6,465 nucleotides of DNA from Bacteroidetes bacterium UBA6661 (GTDB taxonomy: Bacteria; Bacteroidota; Bacteroidia; AKYH767-A; OLB10), in contig DKKR01000040.1 of NCBI GenBank assembly GCA_002455375.1, positions 1 to 6,465 on the forward strand. Reading direction: 5' to 3'. Positions 1 to 6,309 of the stretch are shown piece after piece (within the stretch, counting starts at the first letter, position 1; every line of letters begins with the position of its first letter). A program made the translations under genes and the position numbers. The notes under the pieces were generated by a model, which was not told the origin of the DNA, made no database searches, and worked only from the letters and a program-made list of their open reading frames with translations.

Positions 1-1
1 G

Positions 2-1522
2 GATGTAACCAATCTTTACACCATTGTGCCGCTTCGTGCTGCAAATGCGTCTGTATTAGTAGAACAAACAATTGGCAGAGGATTACGTTTGCCGTATGAT
101 GGAACAAGAACGGGAGAAGAAAAAATTGATAAGCTCACAGTTGTAGCTCACGATAATTTTCAAAAAGTAATTCAGGCAGCGCAAAATCCTGATTCAATTC
201 TCAATAAATTAAAGTTTATTGAAATAGACCCTAATGATTTAGCTGCAAGAACTGTAGTTGTAACAGTTCAAAACTCATTAACGCAACAACTTCAAAAAGA
301 ACAGGAGGCTGTTACAGCCATTAAAGATAAAAAGCAAAAGCAGAAACAACAAAACATTGTTGATGCAAAAAATATTTTAGTTAAACTTATTCCTACCTTC
401 AACAATAATGCAGCAGTAAAAAAAGTTGAAGACCTTAATAAACCTGAAGTAAAGCAACAGGTGTTGGAAGCAGTTCAAAAGGAGTTATCCATCGGACAAT
501 TAAATGTATTTGCAACTGACATTGCTTCAGAGGCAGAAGCCATTTATACAAGTTTTGTAACAGATTATAAAAACAACATCATTGAAATACCTCGCATGGA
601 TTTGGTGCAGGGTAATGTTATTGCTTCTTTTCAGGATTTTGATTTGGATGCAACCGGGTTCTCTTATGAGCAGTTAAATGATGAAATTGTTCGTATCGGG
701 TTAAAAGATAAAAGCTATGATGTAATTGAAGTTAAAAGCGGAGTAAACTTTGGCAGTCCTGTTAAGCTCCTTATTTCTGAGTTAATCAACTATTCAGAAA
801 TTGATTACGATTCCAATGCAGACTTACTTCAAAAATTAGCTCGACAGGCTGTTAGCGAATTAGAGCAAAATTTAAAGAGTGATGAAGACCTTCCGAAAAT
901 TGTTTTCCAGTGGCGCAGCTTAATTGCAGCTCGCATCTACGAGCAAATGATGAAGCATTTTCAGTTGCATGAACCCGATTACATAAAACCTAATGTGTGG
1001 GCTTTTACGGTAATTGAAAAGTGGAATTTTACTGCTTTAAAAAATGCAGGGTACAAAGATTACCGTGATGAAAGTTTCCCTGCCCGTGATGTCTCAAAAT
1101 ACGTTTACAGCGGGTTTGAAAAAGCCTGTCACTTTGAGTATAAGTTTGACTCTCGCACCGAGCAAACTTTCTCTTTCGTTTTAGAAAACGACAAACAGGT
1201 ATTGAAATGGTTAAGGCCAGCTGATAATCAGTTCCGGTTATGGTGGAATCACAATACAAGCCTTTATCGTCCTGATTTTGTTGCAGAAACCGCAGATGCT
1301 ATTTACATCATGGAAACAAAACGCGCTGATGAAATCCCATCCAGAGAAGTGCAGGAGAAAATGAAGGCAGCATTAAAATATTGCCGTTATGCTTCTGAAT
1401 TTACCTCTGAAAATAAGGGCAAACCGTGGCGCTATGTTTTAATACCTCACGACCAGGTTGCAAAGAACAATAGTTTTTCAGCAATGGTAACTCCCAACAT
1501 AAAAACAGAATCTCCTGCATGA
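2..1522 (+). CDS. res: Type III restriction enzyme Res subunit, C-terminal part (5' end outside window)
   Basis: This is the ATP-dependent restriction subunit of a Type III restriction-modification system, which cuts foreign DNA after translocation together with a Mod methyltransferase. The reading frame is open to the left edge, so the gene is partial; a GTG at 26 is internal. About 506 codons are visible, against roughly 900-1000 for complete Res proteins. At 62-94 the protein reads EQTIGRGLRLP, superfamily 2 helicase motif VI with its arginine finger. A Lys/Gln-rich, probably coiled-coil stretch follows at about 280-360. Near the C-terminus, RPDF (Asp codon 1274-1276) and then METK (Glu 1313-1315, Lys 1319-1321) form a PD-(D/E)xK nuclease site, placed as in Type III Res enzymes. 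The frame is intact and the nuclease residues are present, so it looks functional. The stop codon overlaps the next start (ATGA, 1519-1522), tying it to the downstream toxin-antitoxin-chaperone genes. Its mod partner is not in view. A related Res-like helicase-nuclease of another defence system is the alternative. Confidence 0.88.
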   Translation, partial: DVTNLYTIVPLRAANASVLVEQTIGRGLRLPYDGTRTGEEKIDKLTVVAHDNFQKVIQAAQNPDSILNKLKFIEIDPNDLAARTVVVTVQNSLTQQLQKEQEAVTAIKDKKQKQKQQNIVDAKNILVKLIPTFNNNAAVKKVEDLNKPEVKQQVLEAVQKELSIGQLNVFATDIASEAEAIYTSFVTDYKNNIIEIPRMDLVQGNVIASFQDFDLDATGFSYEQLNDEIVRIGLKDKSYDVIEVKSGVNFGSPVKLLISELINYSEIDYDSNADLLQKLARQAVSELEQNLKSDEDLPKIVFQWRSLIAARIYEQMMKHFQLHEPDYIKPNVWAFTVIEKWNFTALKNAGYKDYRDESFPARDVSKYVYSGFEKACHFEYKFDSRTEQTFSFVLENDKQVLKWLRPADNQFRLWWNHNTSLYRPDFVAETADAIYIMETKRADEIPSREVQEKMKAALKYCRYASEFTSENKGKPWRYVLIPHDQVAKNNSFSAMVTPNIKTESPA

Positions 1523-2073
1523 TTGTTACAGGATACCAAACTTTGGAGGACAGAGACAACATTGACCATGTTGAAACAGTAGGTCCATTTCCTTGTTCTC
1601 GGGGTGATGCTTGGCTCAGCAATGGATGTTACTTGTGGGATACGAACATGAAATGGGCAATTGAATGGGGTCAGAATTCCTTTGGAAAAAAAGGGAAAGA
1701 GTTTATTATAGCAACATGTGGCATAGATTTGTCAAAGAAATGTTTTGACTTGTTTGGTTCAGTAGCAGATAAGGTAGAGTTTATGAAAATTGTTGAAGTA
1801 TTTAAACAAAGTGGGAAATTAAAACCACATCATAGGGTAATAGTTGCCAATATTATCCGTTTTATGGAAAACAAAAATATTTTCCCATATAAGTCAATTC
1901 GGGCAGCGGATTATCCAAGTGAGCAAAAGAAATATTACTATTCAGTTAATAATGAGAGGGGAGAGTATTCGATTATGAACCAAAGGGTGCAAGTTTGCGT
2001 TAAACACAAAAAAGGAGTAATTTTGCCACCTTTCAGAGTAATTTTTCCTGATAAATACAACGACCAACTATAA
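1519..2073 (+). CDS. ADP-ribosyltransferase-like toxin candidate of a toxin-antitoxin-chaperone system (CmdT-like)
   Basis: This 184-aa protein looks like a small ADP-ribosyltransferase (ART)-fold protein. The chain opens with TGYQTLE (residues 4-10), where ART-like proteins usually have a YHGT-type strand. It then has SRGDAWLSNGCYLWD (27-41), matching the family pattern SRGDHWLGDGIYFF, with Tyr38 as the probable NAD-stacking tyrosine. WAIEWG follows at 46-51, IRAADYP at 127-133, and NQRVQVCVK at 154-162 at the position of the usual third motif. The usual first-motif histidine is Gln7 here, and the third motif reads Q-x-x-Q with no clear catalytic Glu, so the active site is unusual. The start is fixed by the ATGA overlap with res and by the motif lying four residues in. 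An 82-aa protein and a SecB-like chaperone follow directly, the arrangement of CmdTAC, in which CmdT ADP-ribosylates mRNA to stop phage growth. The ART call rests on motif pattern; the toxin role is inferred from context. The RNA target is not visible from sequence. Confidence 0.62.
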   Translation: MIVTGYQTLEDRDNIDHVETVGPFPCSRGDAWLSNGCYLWDTNMKWAIEWGQNSFGKKGKEFIIATCGIDLSKKCFDLFGSVADKVEFMKIVEVFKQSGKLKPHHRVIVANIIRFMENKNIFPYKSIRAADYPSEQKKYYYSVNNERGEYSIMNQRVQVCVKHKKGVILPPFRVIFPDKYNDQL

Positions 2074-2080
2074 TAATATT

Positions 2081-2329
2081 ATGAAATCAAGAGTCTCAGA
2101 ACAACTTAAAGAGTTGCTTCAGAACATGACGCAGGAACAGTTTGATAAAGACTGGGCAGCTATCGAGGCACTCGGTTTTGAAGGTCCAACTGTAGAGTCA
2201 TTTATTGAGCATTCCTTAATAGCACCTACAGTGGCTGAAATAAATATTATTACCGGGATTGTTTCAAAATTGTCAGAAACCTACACTGCCAAGTCCACGG
2301 GAGAAGGCAACTTTGCATTTGCAGCATGA
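2081..2329 (+). CDS. Small antitoxin candidate, chaperone-dependent (CmdA-like)
   Basis: This 82-aa protein lies between the ART-like toxin and the SecB-like chaperone, the place of the antitoxin in toxin-antitoxin-chaperone operons. The N-terminal half is acidic and helical (SEQLKELLQNMTQEQFDKDW, residues 5-24), followed by ALGFEGPTVESFI (29-41); this MTxEQFxxDW...GPTVxxF pattern is one I associate with small Bacteroidota proteins of unknown function. The C-terminal third (about 55-82) is poor in predicted structure and ends GEGNFAFAA, resembling an ssrA degradation tag. In known TAC systems the antitoxin C-terminus carries a chaperone-addiction (ChAD) segment that binds the SecB-like partner and exposes the antitoxin to proteases when unbound. 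The start follows the toxin stop by 7 nt in an A/T-rich stretch without a Shine-Dalgarno motif. The stop overlaps the chaperone start (ATGA, 2326-2329), suggesting coupled translation of antitoxin and chaperone. No DNA-binding domain is evident, so autoregulation is doubtful. The role is inferred from position, size and tail. Confidence 0.6.
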   Translation: MKSRVSEQLKELLQNMTQEQFDKDWAAIEALGFEGPTVESFIEHSLIAPTVAEINIITGIVSKLSETYTAKSTGEGNFAFAA

Positions 2330-2757
2330 GTACTACTAGCCCAACCCTGCCGGAAGTTTCCTTTAGGTTCCTAAACTTCTTTGTTAAGGAAAGTAACATC
2401 ATATTAAACCAGCAGGGAGACCCGAAAATTCAGGTTAATTTCTATCCCAAAGGATACATATTCAAATCCCTTCGCCAGTTTCATTTAGAAGTAGCGCTTG
2501 ACATAAAAGAAGAAACAAACAAGTTCAGCATCCGCATTGTAGCAGTTGCTATATTTGAGTTTGACGAAAACGCTGACTTAGAAAAATACAAAACAGGCTT
2601 TTTTGTGCTAAACGCACCGGCAATAATGTTTCCATACATTCGGGCTTATATTAGCACTTTAACAGCACTTTCCGGCTTATTTACAGTAACCCTCCCCACC
2701 TTTAATCTCACAACAATGGGCGAAGCACTGAAGAATAACATCCAGGATATGGAGTAG
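2326..2757 (+). CDS. SecB-like chaperone of the toxin-antitoxin-chaperone system (CmdC-like)
   Basis: This 143-aa protein belongs to the SecB-like chaperone family. The N-terminal strand region runs VSFRFLNFFVKESNIIL (residues 11-27). A central beta segment IRIVAVAIFEFDENADL (69-85) is followed by the SecB hallmark NAPAIMFPYIRAYISTLTAL (96-115), and then LPTFNLTTMGEAL (123-135), matching the LPPVNF-type strand and helix at the end of SecB. The length matches housekeeping SecB (about 150 aa). SecB normally holds secretory preproteins unfolded, but Bacteroidota often carry several SecB-like proteins linked to toxin-antitoxin loci. This copy sits directly behind a small antitoxin-like gene with a 4-nt overlap, so its probable client is that antitoxin. 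In CmdTAC, the phage T4 capsid protein competes for the chaperone, freeing the toxin; whether a capsid protein is the trigger here is inference. The family call is firm and the dedicated TAC role is strongly suggested by context. Confidence 0.8.
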   Translation: MSTTSPTLPEVSFRFLNFFVKESNIILNQQGDPKIQVNFYPKGYIFKSLRQFHLEVALDIKEETNKFSIRIVAVAIFEFDENADLEKYKTGFFVLNAPAIMFPYIRAYISTLTALSGLFTVTLPTFNLTTMGEALKNNIQDME

Positions 2758-2978
2758 ATGATTTTGGCTTGAATGAATGGGTATATGTCATGGGTTTTTA
2801 ACAATTCTTTCATTAGGAAAGTATTAAATTTATATAAAAAAGGCCCTTTTAGACATTAGAAAGATATAAGGTTTTATTAAAAACTTAATACACATTGAAT
2901 GGTTTATAAATTGCTTTAACTAACTGCGAGATAAAAAAAGCAGAACTTAAATTTGAGATGCGAAAAAACCACCAAAGG

Positions 2979-3015
2979 TTGACAAATTTAATATTTACTG
3001 ATTTTTGTACATTTG
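2979..3015 (+). promoter_or_regulatory. Candidate Bacteroidota promoter for the two-gene operon at 3047-5898
   Basis: TACATTTG at 3008-3015 matches the Bacteroidota sigma-ABfr -7 consensus TAnnTTTG exactly. A TTGAC at 2979-2983 lies upstream, but the 24-nt gap between the boxes is a little longer than usual; TTTA at 2987-2990 is an alternative, weaker -33 element. Transcription would start near 3020, giving a short leader before the ATG at 3047. That ATG is preceded by an A-run (3041-3046) in place of a Shine-Dalgarno motif, as is common in this phylum. The remainder of the gap between the chaperone gene and this promoter (2758-2978) is A/T-rich with no gene and no convincing terminator. Confidence 0.5.
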
Positions 3016-3046
3016 CATTCCCTTTTGATATTTAACAATCAAAAAA

Positions 3047-3682
3047 ATGGCATTGACAGACACAGAAAGAAAAGGTGCATTAGAATACATGCTTATCAGG
3101 CTTGCACAATGGCATATGCAAGAAACTGGTAAGACTACTTTTGATGAGTTTAATGCATATAATGACCTCAGTGCTAATAAAGCAATGCTTTTCCCTTTTT
3201 TAATCTCAACAGCTAATGGGGACCGTGTAATTTTATTTAATGAGTTTTGTGTAAGAGTATTTCCTCATGAATTGGGAAACTTTGACAGAAACCATTTTGA
3301 ATCTATTGATAAATTAAAGCATGTATCCATTGGTTTATTTGACATGGAAGTTTCTAACTTTGGTAATCTAACAGTAAATTCTAGTAGAGAAGACATAATT
3401 GCTTTTCTTCAATTGGTTATTACCGATACTGAAACTTTCACAGGAGTAGTTGAAGGTATTGATAAATCAATTGATCATATCAAGAATAAACTCGAATTGC
3501 CTTTTCTTATTTTGTTAACTTGTGATGCTGTTAGCTACCTTAGCAAGGAGCATTCTTCATACAAAGTATTTTCCGCACCAGAAATTCTCGCTTTACAACC
3601 CGGTAATGTAATTCCTACCGATTTTTTAATTAGCGAGAAATCACCTCTTGCACATGAAGATAAGAAGCGTACATTTGCTTAA
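3047..3682 (+). CDS. Hypothetical protein, distant Panacea/DUF4065 (SocA-like) antitoxin candidate
   Basis: This is a 211-aa soluble protein with no signal peptide or membrane segment. The pattern LEYMLIRLAQWHMQETGK (12-29), a loop, NDLSANKAMLFPFLIS (39-54), then ILFNEFCVRVFPHELGNFDR (62-81) follows the layout of Panacea/DUF4065 proteins: a first helix, 'LSxxKxxxLxFF', and 'LFxxFxAxPyGPVExD'. The match is weak; the canonical YGPV is replaced by FPHELGNF. Panacea proteins act as antitoxins for many unrelated toxins. Here the gene is first in a two-gene unit behind a Bacteroidota-type promoter, and its TAA overlaps the ATG of a large membrane protein by one base (TAATG at 3680-3684), as expected for an antitoxin-first pair. 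The C-terminal half has a helical LELPFLILLTCDAVSYL segment (148-164) that I do not recognise. If the Panacea assignment is wrong, it is an unidentified cytoplasmic partner of the membrane protein. Confidence 0.5.
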   Translation: MALTDTERKGALEYMLIRLAQWHMQETGKTTFDEFNAYNDLSANKAMLFPFLISTANGDRVILFNEFCVRVFPHELGNFDRNHFESIDKLKHVSIGLFDMEVSNFGNLTVNSSREDIIAFLQLVITDTETFTGVVEGIDKSIDHIKNKLELPFLILLTCDAVSYLSKEHSSYKVFSAPEILALQPGNVIPTDFLISEKSPLAHEDKKRTFA

Positions 3683-5898
3683 TGCAAATGAATGATTCTT
3701 GTCTCAAAAGAATTGCAGAAAATACTAATAACTTTTCAAGCCTATTAGAATCAATTTTTCAAAGTAGCGATTTGAAGAGTATTGATGTTACAAAAAACAT
3801 CAGTAACGATTTATTCTCAGTAATAAAAAACTCTCTATATTTACAAGCTGATAAAGGGCTCGTATCCCAAAATCAGCTTCCGGTAATTTTTGCAAATCTT
3901 TTGAATGACTTTTCTAATAGAGTTTCACAAGAGTTTCAGTTTTCAATTCTTTCTGGTGAGCATTATTATCAGTTTGCTAACGAAGGCCTTAAGAAAATTA
4001 ATCTCTCATTAGTTAAGTTAAAGGAATCAATAAATAAACTTTCCAATCTAAGGGTTAATAATTCAAGCCTTACTGGTCAGGTAAGCTTATTACATTTCAC
4101 TAAAGACGTAGAGCTTTTTTTAAACTTATACAATAAGCTTGTAAAATTTGTTGAAATTGAATTAGACTTTTCGAGCGATACTGTTGCAATCTCTAAATCA
4201 TTTGAGGAGATAGTTAGTAAGGAAGACATTAATAAAATAATTGAGTTGGCCCCCCGTGCAAATTTGCTGAGACCATTTTTAGAACCTTATTTTCTTTTTC
4301 AATTAAATATCAAGGTAGCTTATATTGATGATAATATAAGTTGTGATATGGAGAAAATGTATGAATTAATAACCATAAAGAATTATCTAAATGTGGAACA
4401 CTTCAGATACTCCAGAACACTTGATATATTAACTGATAAATGTAAATACCTGATTAAGAAAATTTATTTCAGCTTACATGAGAAAAAAAATAAATTAATT
4501 AATGATTTAGACCCAAGTGGCACTAAAATTAGTGATTATAAAGTTGATGATTTTTCCTTTTTTGAAAACCAGACCTTAATTCATTATGTAAATTTTAGGC
4601 AGCATATCAATCAGTCTCTTTTATATCCGATAGAAGAAGCAATAAAATCCGAGTCAGACACTAAGGCATGTTCTTTCCGCGAAATTTATTTACTATCAAA
4701 ATATTACTCTCAGGAAGCAACTTCAATTCATGATGTAGTAGCAAAAATGGATTTGTTGATTAAGCATTTTGAAACAAAATTTGCTTCATTGCAGACAGTT
4801 TCCAATTTTGATAAACAAGCTTATAAAACATCATTGATTTTTTTTAAAAACAGGAAGCTGGAAATATTATACACATTAACAATTAACAAAATAAAAAAAC
4901 TCCAGATAGAAAATCTAACCTCAAAGAATATTGAAGAAAGACTGATGGAGTGCCTAACACCTTTTAATGCCTGGTTCGATTCAATTTCACCGCAGCAAAA
5001 AGCCGAAATAAAAAATTACTTCCCGTTTTATTTGTATTGCTTATGCTATAATAAAATCTTATTTACGTTGAAGAGTATCTCATCAACTATAACAATTAGT
5101 TTTAATTTGGTTGATAAGCTTATTGAACAGTTCCGCGGGCATTATGCAATTGCACATAAGAACTTACAATGGTGTAAAGACAAGAATTACATGTTGCTTT
5201 ATTTGCCATACAATGAATGCAGCCATGATATTGTGTTTGATAAGAAATCCGGAAAGACAATTAAAATATTTTTAGACTCTTCTTTTGTCTTTCCGATTGA
5301 TTACGATGAAAAGGAAAGGCAGCTATCAGAATGTATGCAAAATTTTATCGACCATCGTACCCTCCTTCTTAATAACATTCTTGGTTATAAGGTTAAAAAA
5401 ATAGAAGCTAGTGTTGAAGAATTCCAAACTACATCTTCACGCCTCGAAAACAAACTTGACACTCAATTCTCAAACCACGTCCAATTATTAGCTGTTTTTG
5501 CTGCAATCATTGCATATGTCATTGGTAGCATTTCAATTATCCCTAAGCTTCCAGACATCAAAAGCATCATTGTGTTTATGCTTTCTTTTTCATTTGCATT
5601 GTCCTGTTTTGTACTTTTAATAAGAGCTTTGATTAAGGAAGACTTAAAAAAAATCTATTCTACCTTTCTTTCCTTTTTAGTGCTGCTTTTTGTATGTATT
5701 TTTCTTCTCTTTTACTGGAACCCCACAATTATGAAAGACCCAATACAGCCTCCAATAGAAAGTGATTCATCCTCATACAAGGATAGTTCTCAAAATGGGC
5801 ATTCAACACCTGTAACTATTCCTCCTGCAATCAAAGATTCCAAATCAATTAAAATGGATTCTACAACTCCTGGCAAGAATCAAATTCCTTCTAAGTAA
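3682..5898 (+). CDS. Large helical protein with three C-terminal transmembrane segments, unknown function; membrane effector candidate
   Basis: I do not recognise this 738-aa protein as a named family. Residues 1 to about 595 are mostly helical, rich in Leu, Lys, Asn and Ser, without a signal peptide or evident enzymatic motif. A short coiled-coil-like segment (about 568-598, VKKIEASVEEFQTTSSRLEN and onward) leads into three hydrophobic segments: LLAVFAAIIAYVIGSISII (602-620), SIIVFMLSFSFALSCFVLLI (628-647) and TFLSFLVLLFVCIFLLFYW (661-679). A 59-residue tail rich in Ser, Pro, Thr, Lys and Asp completes the chain. A large cytoplasmic sensor-like part joined to a small membrane bundle resembles the architecture of abortive-infection proteins that act on the inner membrane. 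The start at 3682 overlaps the upstream stop (TAATG), implying coupled translation; an ATG at 3688 is also possible. Paired with a Panacea-like protein in a defence island, it may be the toxin of the pair. That role is inference. Confidence 0.75.
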   Translation: MQMNDSCLKRIAENTNNFSSLLESIFQSSDLKSIDVTKNISNDLFSVIKNSLYLQADKGLVSQNQLPVIFANLLNDFSNRVSQEFQFSILSGEHYYQFANEGLKKINLSLVKLKESINKLSNLRVNNSSLTGQVSLLHFTKDVELFLNLYNKLVKFVEIELDFSSDTVAISKSFEEIVSKEDINKIIELAPRANLLRPFLEPYFLFQLNIKVAYIDDNISCDMEKMYELITIKNYLNVEHFRYSRTLDILTDKCKYLIKKIYFSLHEKKNKLINDLDPSGTKISDYKVDDFSFFENQTLIHYVNFRQHINQSLLYPIEEAIKSESDTKACSFREIYLLSKYYSQEATSIHDVVAKMDLLIKHFETKFASLQTVSNFDKQAYKTSLIFFKNRKLEILYTLTINKIKKLQIENLTSKNIEERLMECLTPFNAWFDSISPQQKAEIKNYFPFYLYCLCYNKILFTLKSISSTITISFNLVDKLIEQFRGHYAIAHKNLQWCKDKNYMLLYLPYNECSHDIVFDKKSGKTIKIFLDSSFVFPIDYDEKERQLSECMQNFIDHRTLLLNNILGYKVKKIEASVEEFQTTSSRLENKLDTQFSNHVQLLAVFAAIIAYVIGSISIIPKLPDIKSIIVFMLSFSFALSCFVLLIRALIKEDLKKIYSTFLSFLVLLFVCIFLLFYWNPTIMKDPIQPPIESDSSSYKDSSQNGHSTPVTIPPAIKDSKSIKMDSTTPGKNQIPSK

Positions 5899-6121
5899 AC
5901 ACCCCCCCAGCACGGCTTGTGTCTTGCCCTTAAATCGCACAACTTCACCCCTGCAAGCCACCTGTTGTGTTGCCGCCATTTTTCTTTATTTTTTCGCCCC
6001 AACACAATTACAGCACATTGCTTTTTTGTTTTTACCTTTTTATTTTTTTAATGGCTTAAACAAAAAATCAAAGAGCTGTAGCCAACCCTTCTGCAAAAAA
6101 AATAAAGAAAAAGTGTCGTAA

Positions 6122-6230
6122 GCTATTTAACATAACAGCATCTTATGTGTTCACTAAGCACAGCATTTACCTCACTTGTGCAAGCACCCTGATACACATG
6201 CTGTCACATAAGGCAATTATGTTAAATAGC
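6122..6230. repeat. 109-bp two-stem palindrome with attC-like outer boxes
   Basis: The outer arms, GCTATTTAACATAA (6122-6135) and TTATGTTAAATAGC (6217-6230), pair perfectly over 14 bp. After unpaired spacers of 6 and 4 nt, CTTATGTG (6142-6149) pairs with CACATAAG (6205-6212). A third pair, ACAGCAT (6160-6166) with ATGCTGT (6198-6204), lies within, and the centre holds GTGCAAGCAC (6178-6187). The outer arms contain ATTTAAC (6125-6131) and GTTAAAT (6221-6227), fitting the integron attC box consensus RYYYAAC and GTTRRRY at a spacing (103 bp) within the attC size range. No integron integrase is in the window, so a REP- or MITE-like element remains equally possible. Confidence 0.55.
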
Positions 6231-6241
6231 CAACACAACAG

Positions 6242-6300
6242 AAAACAAAGGGCAAAGCAATATCCTGTGCAAGCACCCAACCCTTTTTGCCCTTTGTTTT
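6242..6300. repeat. 15-bp perfect inverted repeat (hairpin) sharing a loop word with the neighbouring palindrome
   Basis: AAAACAAAGGGCAAA (6242-6256) pairs perfectly with TTTGCCCTTTGTTTT (6286-6300) around a 29-nt loop. The loop carries TGTGCAAGCACCC (6266-6278), identical over 13 nt to 6177-6189 in the centre of the upstream palindrome. The shared loop word suggests that the two hairpins are related repeat units. The stem could also stop transcription from either side, but it does not have the usual GC stem followed by a U-tract, so I do not call it a terminator. Confidence 0.55.
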
Positions 6301-6309
6301 AAGCCGTGC

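Larger units (their letters stand above)
5910..6309. repeat. Repeat-rich non-coding block bounded by a 9-bp inverted pair; possible miniature element
   Basis: The left end GCACGGCTT (5910-5918) is the exact reverse complement of AAGCCGTGC (6301-6309). Inside, TGTTGTGTTG (5963-5972) is inverted relative to CAACACAACA (6231-6240), in nested order. Several short words recur directly: TAGCCAAC (6079, 6227), CCAACCCTT (6082, 6277) and CCAACACAA (5999, 6230). No credible coding frame fills the block; frames there are low-complexity. The density of nested and repeated words suggests a miniature inverted-repeat element or a mosaic of small repeats. No clear target-site duplication flanks the ends, so insertion is not proven. 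Confidence 0.4.

Noticed and set aside
1029..1259. Minus-strand open frame within res
   Set aside because: It lies wholly inside a well-supported gene on the other strand and shows no protein-like motif.
1401..1622. Minus-strand open frame across the res-toxin junction
   Set aside because: It overlaps two supported + strand genes and has no recognisable features.
2838..2850. Possible terminator hairpin after the chaperone gene (AAAAG-GCC-CTTTT)
   Set aside because: The stem is only 5 bp, mostly A-T, with a 3-nt loop and no following T-tract of note; too weak to call.
4250..4255. Run of six C residues inside the 738-aa gene
   Set aside because: It stands out in an A/T-rich gene and could slip, but the frame is intact and there is no sign of switching.
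5902..5908. Run of seven C residues just after the membrane-protein stop codon
   Set aside because: Such runs can cause phase variation, but this one is outside the coding region and no promoter spacing depends on it.
5924..6121. 65-codon open frame on the + strand with a TTG start
   Set aside because: It is low-complexity (Phe- and Lys-rich from T- and A-runs), lies inside the repeat block, has no recognisable domain and needs a rare start.
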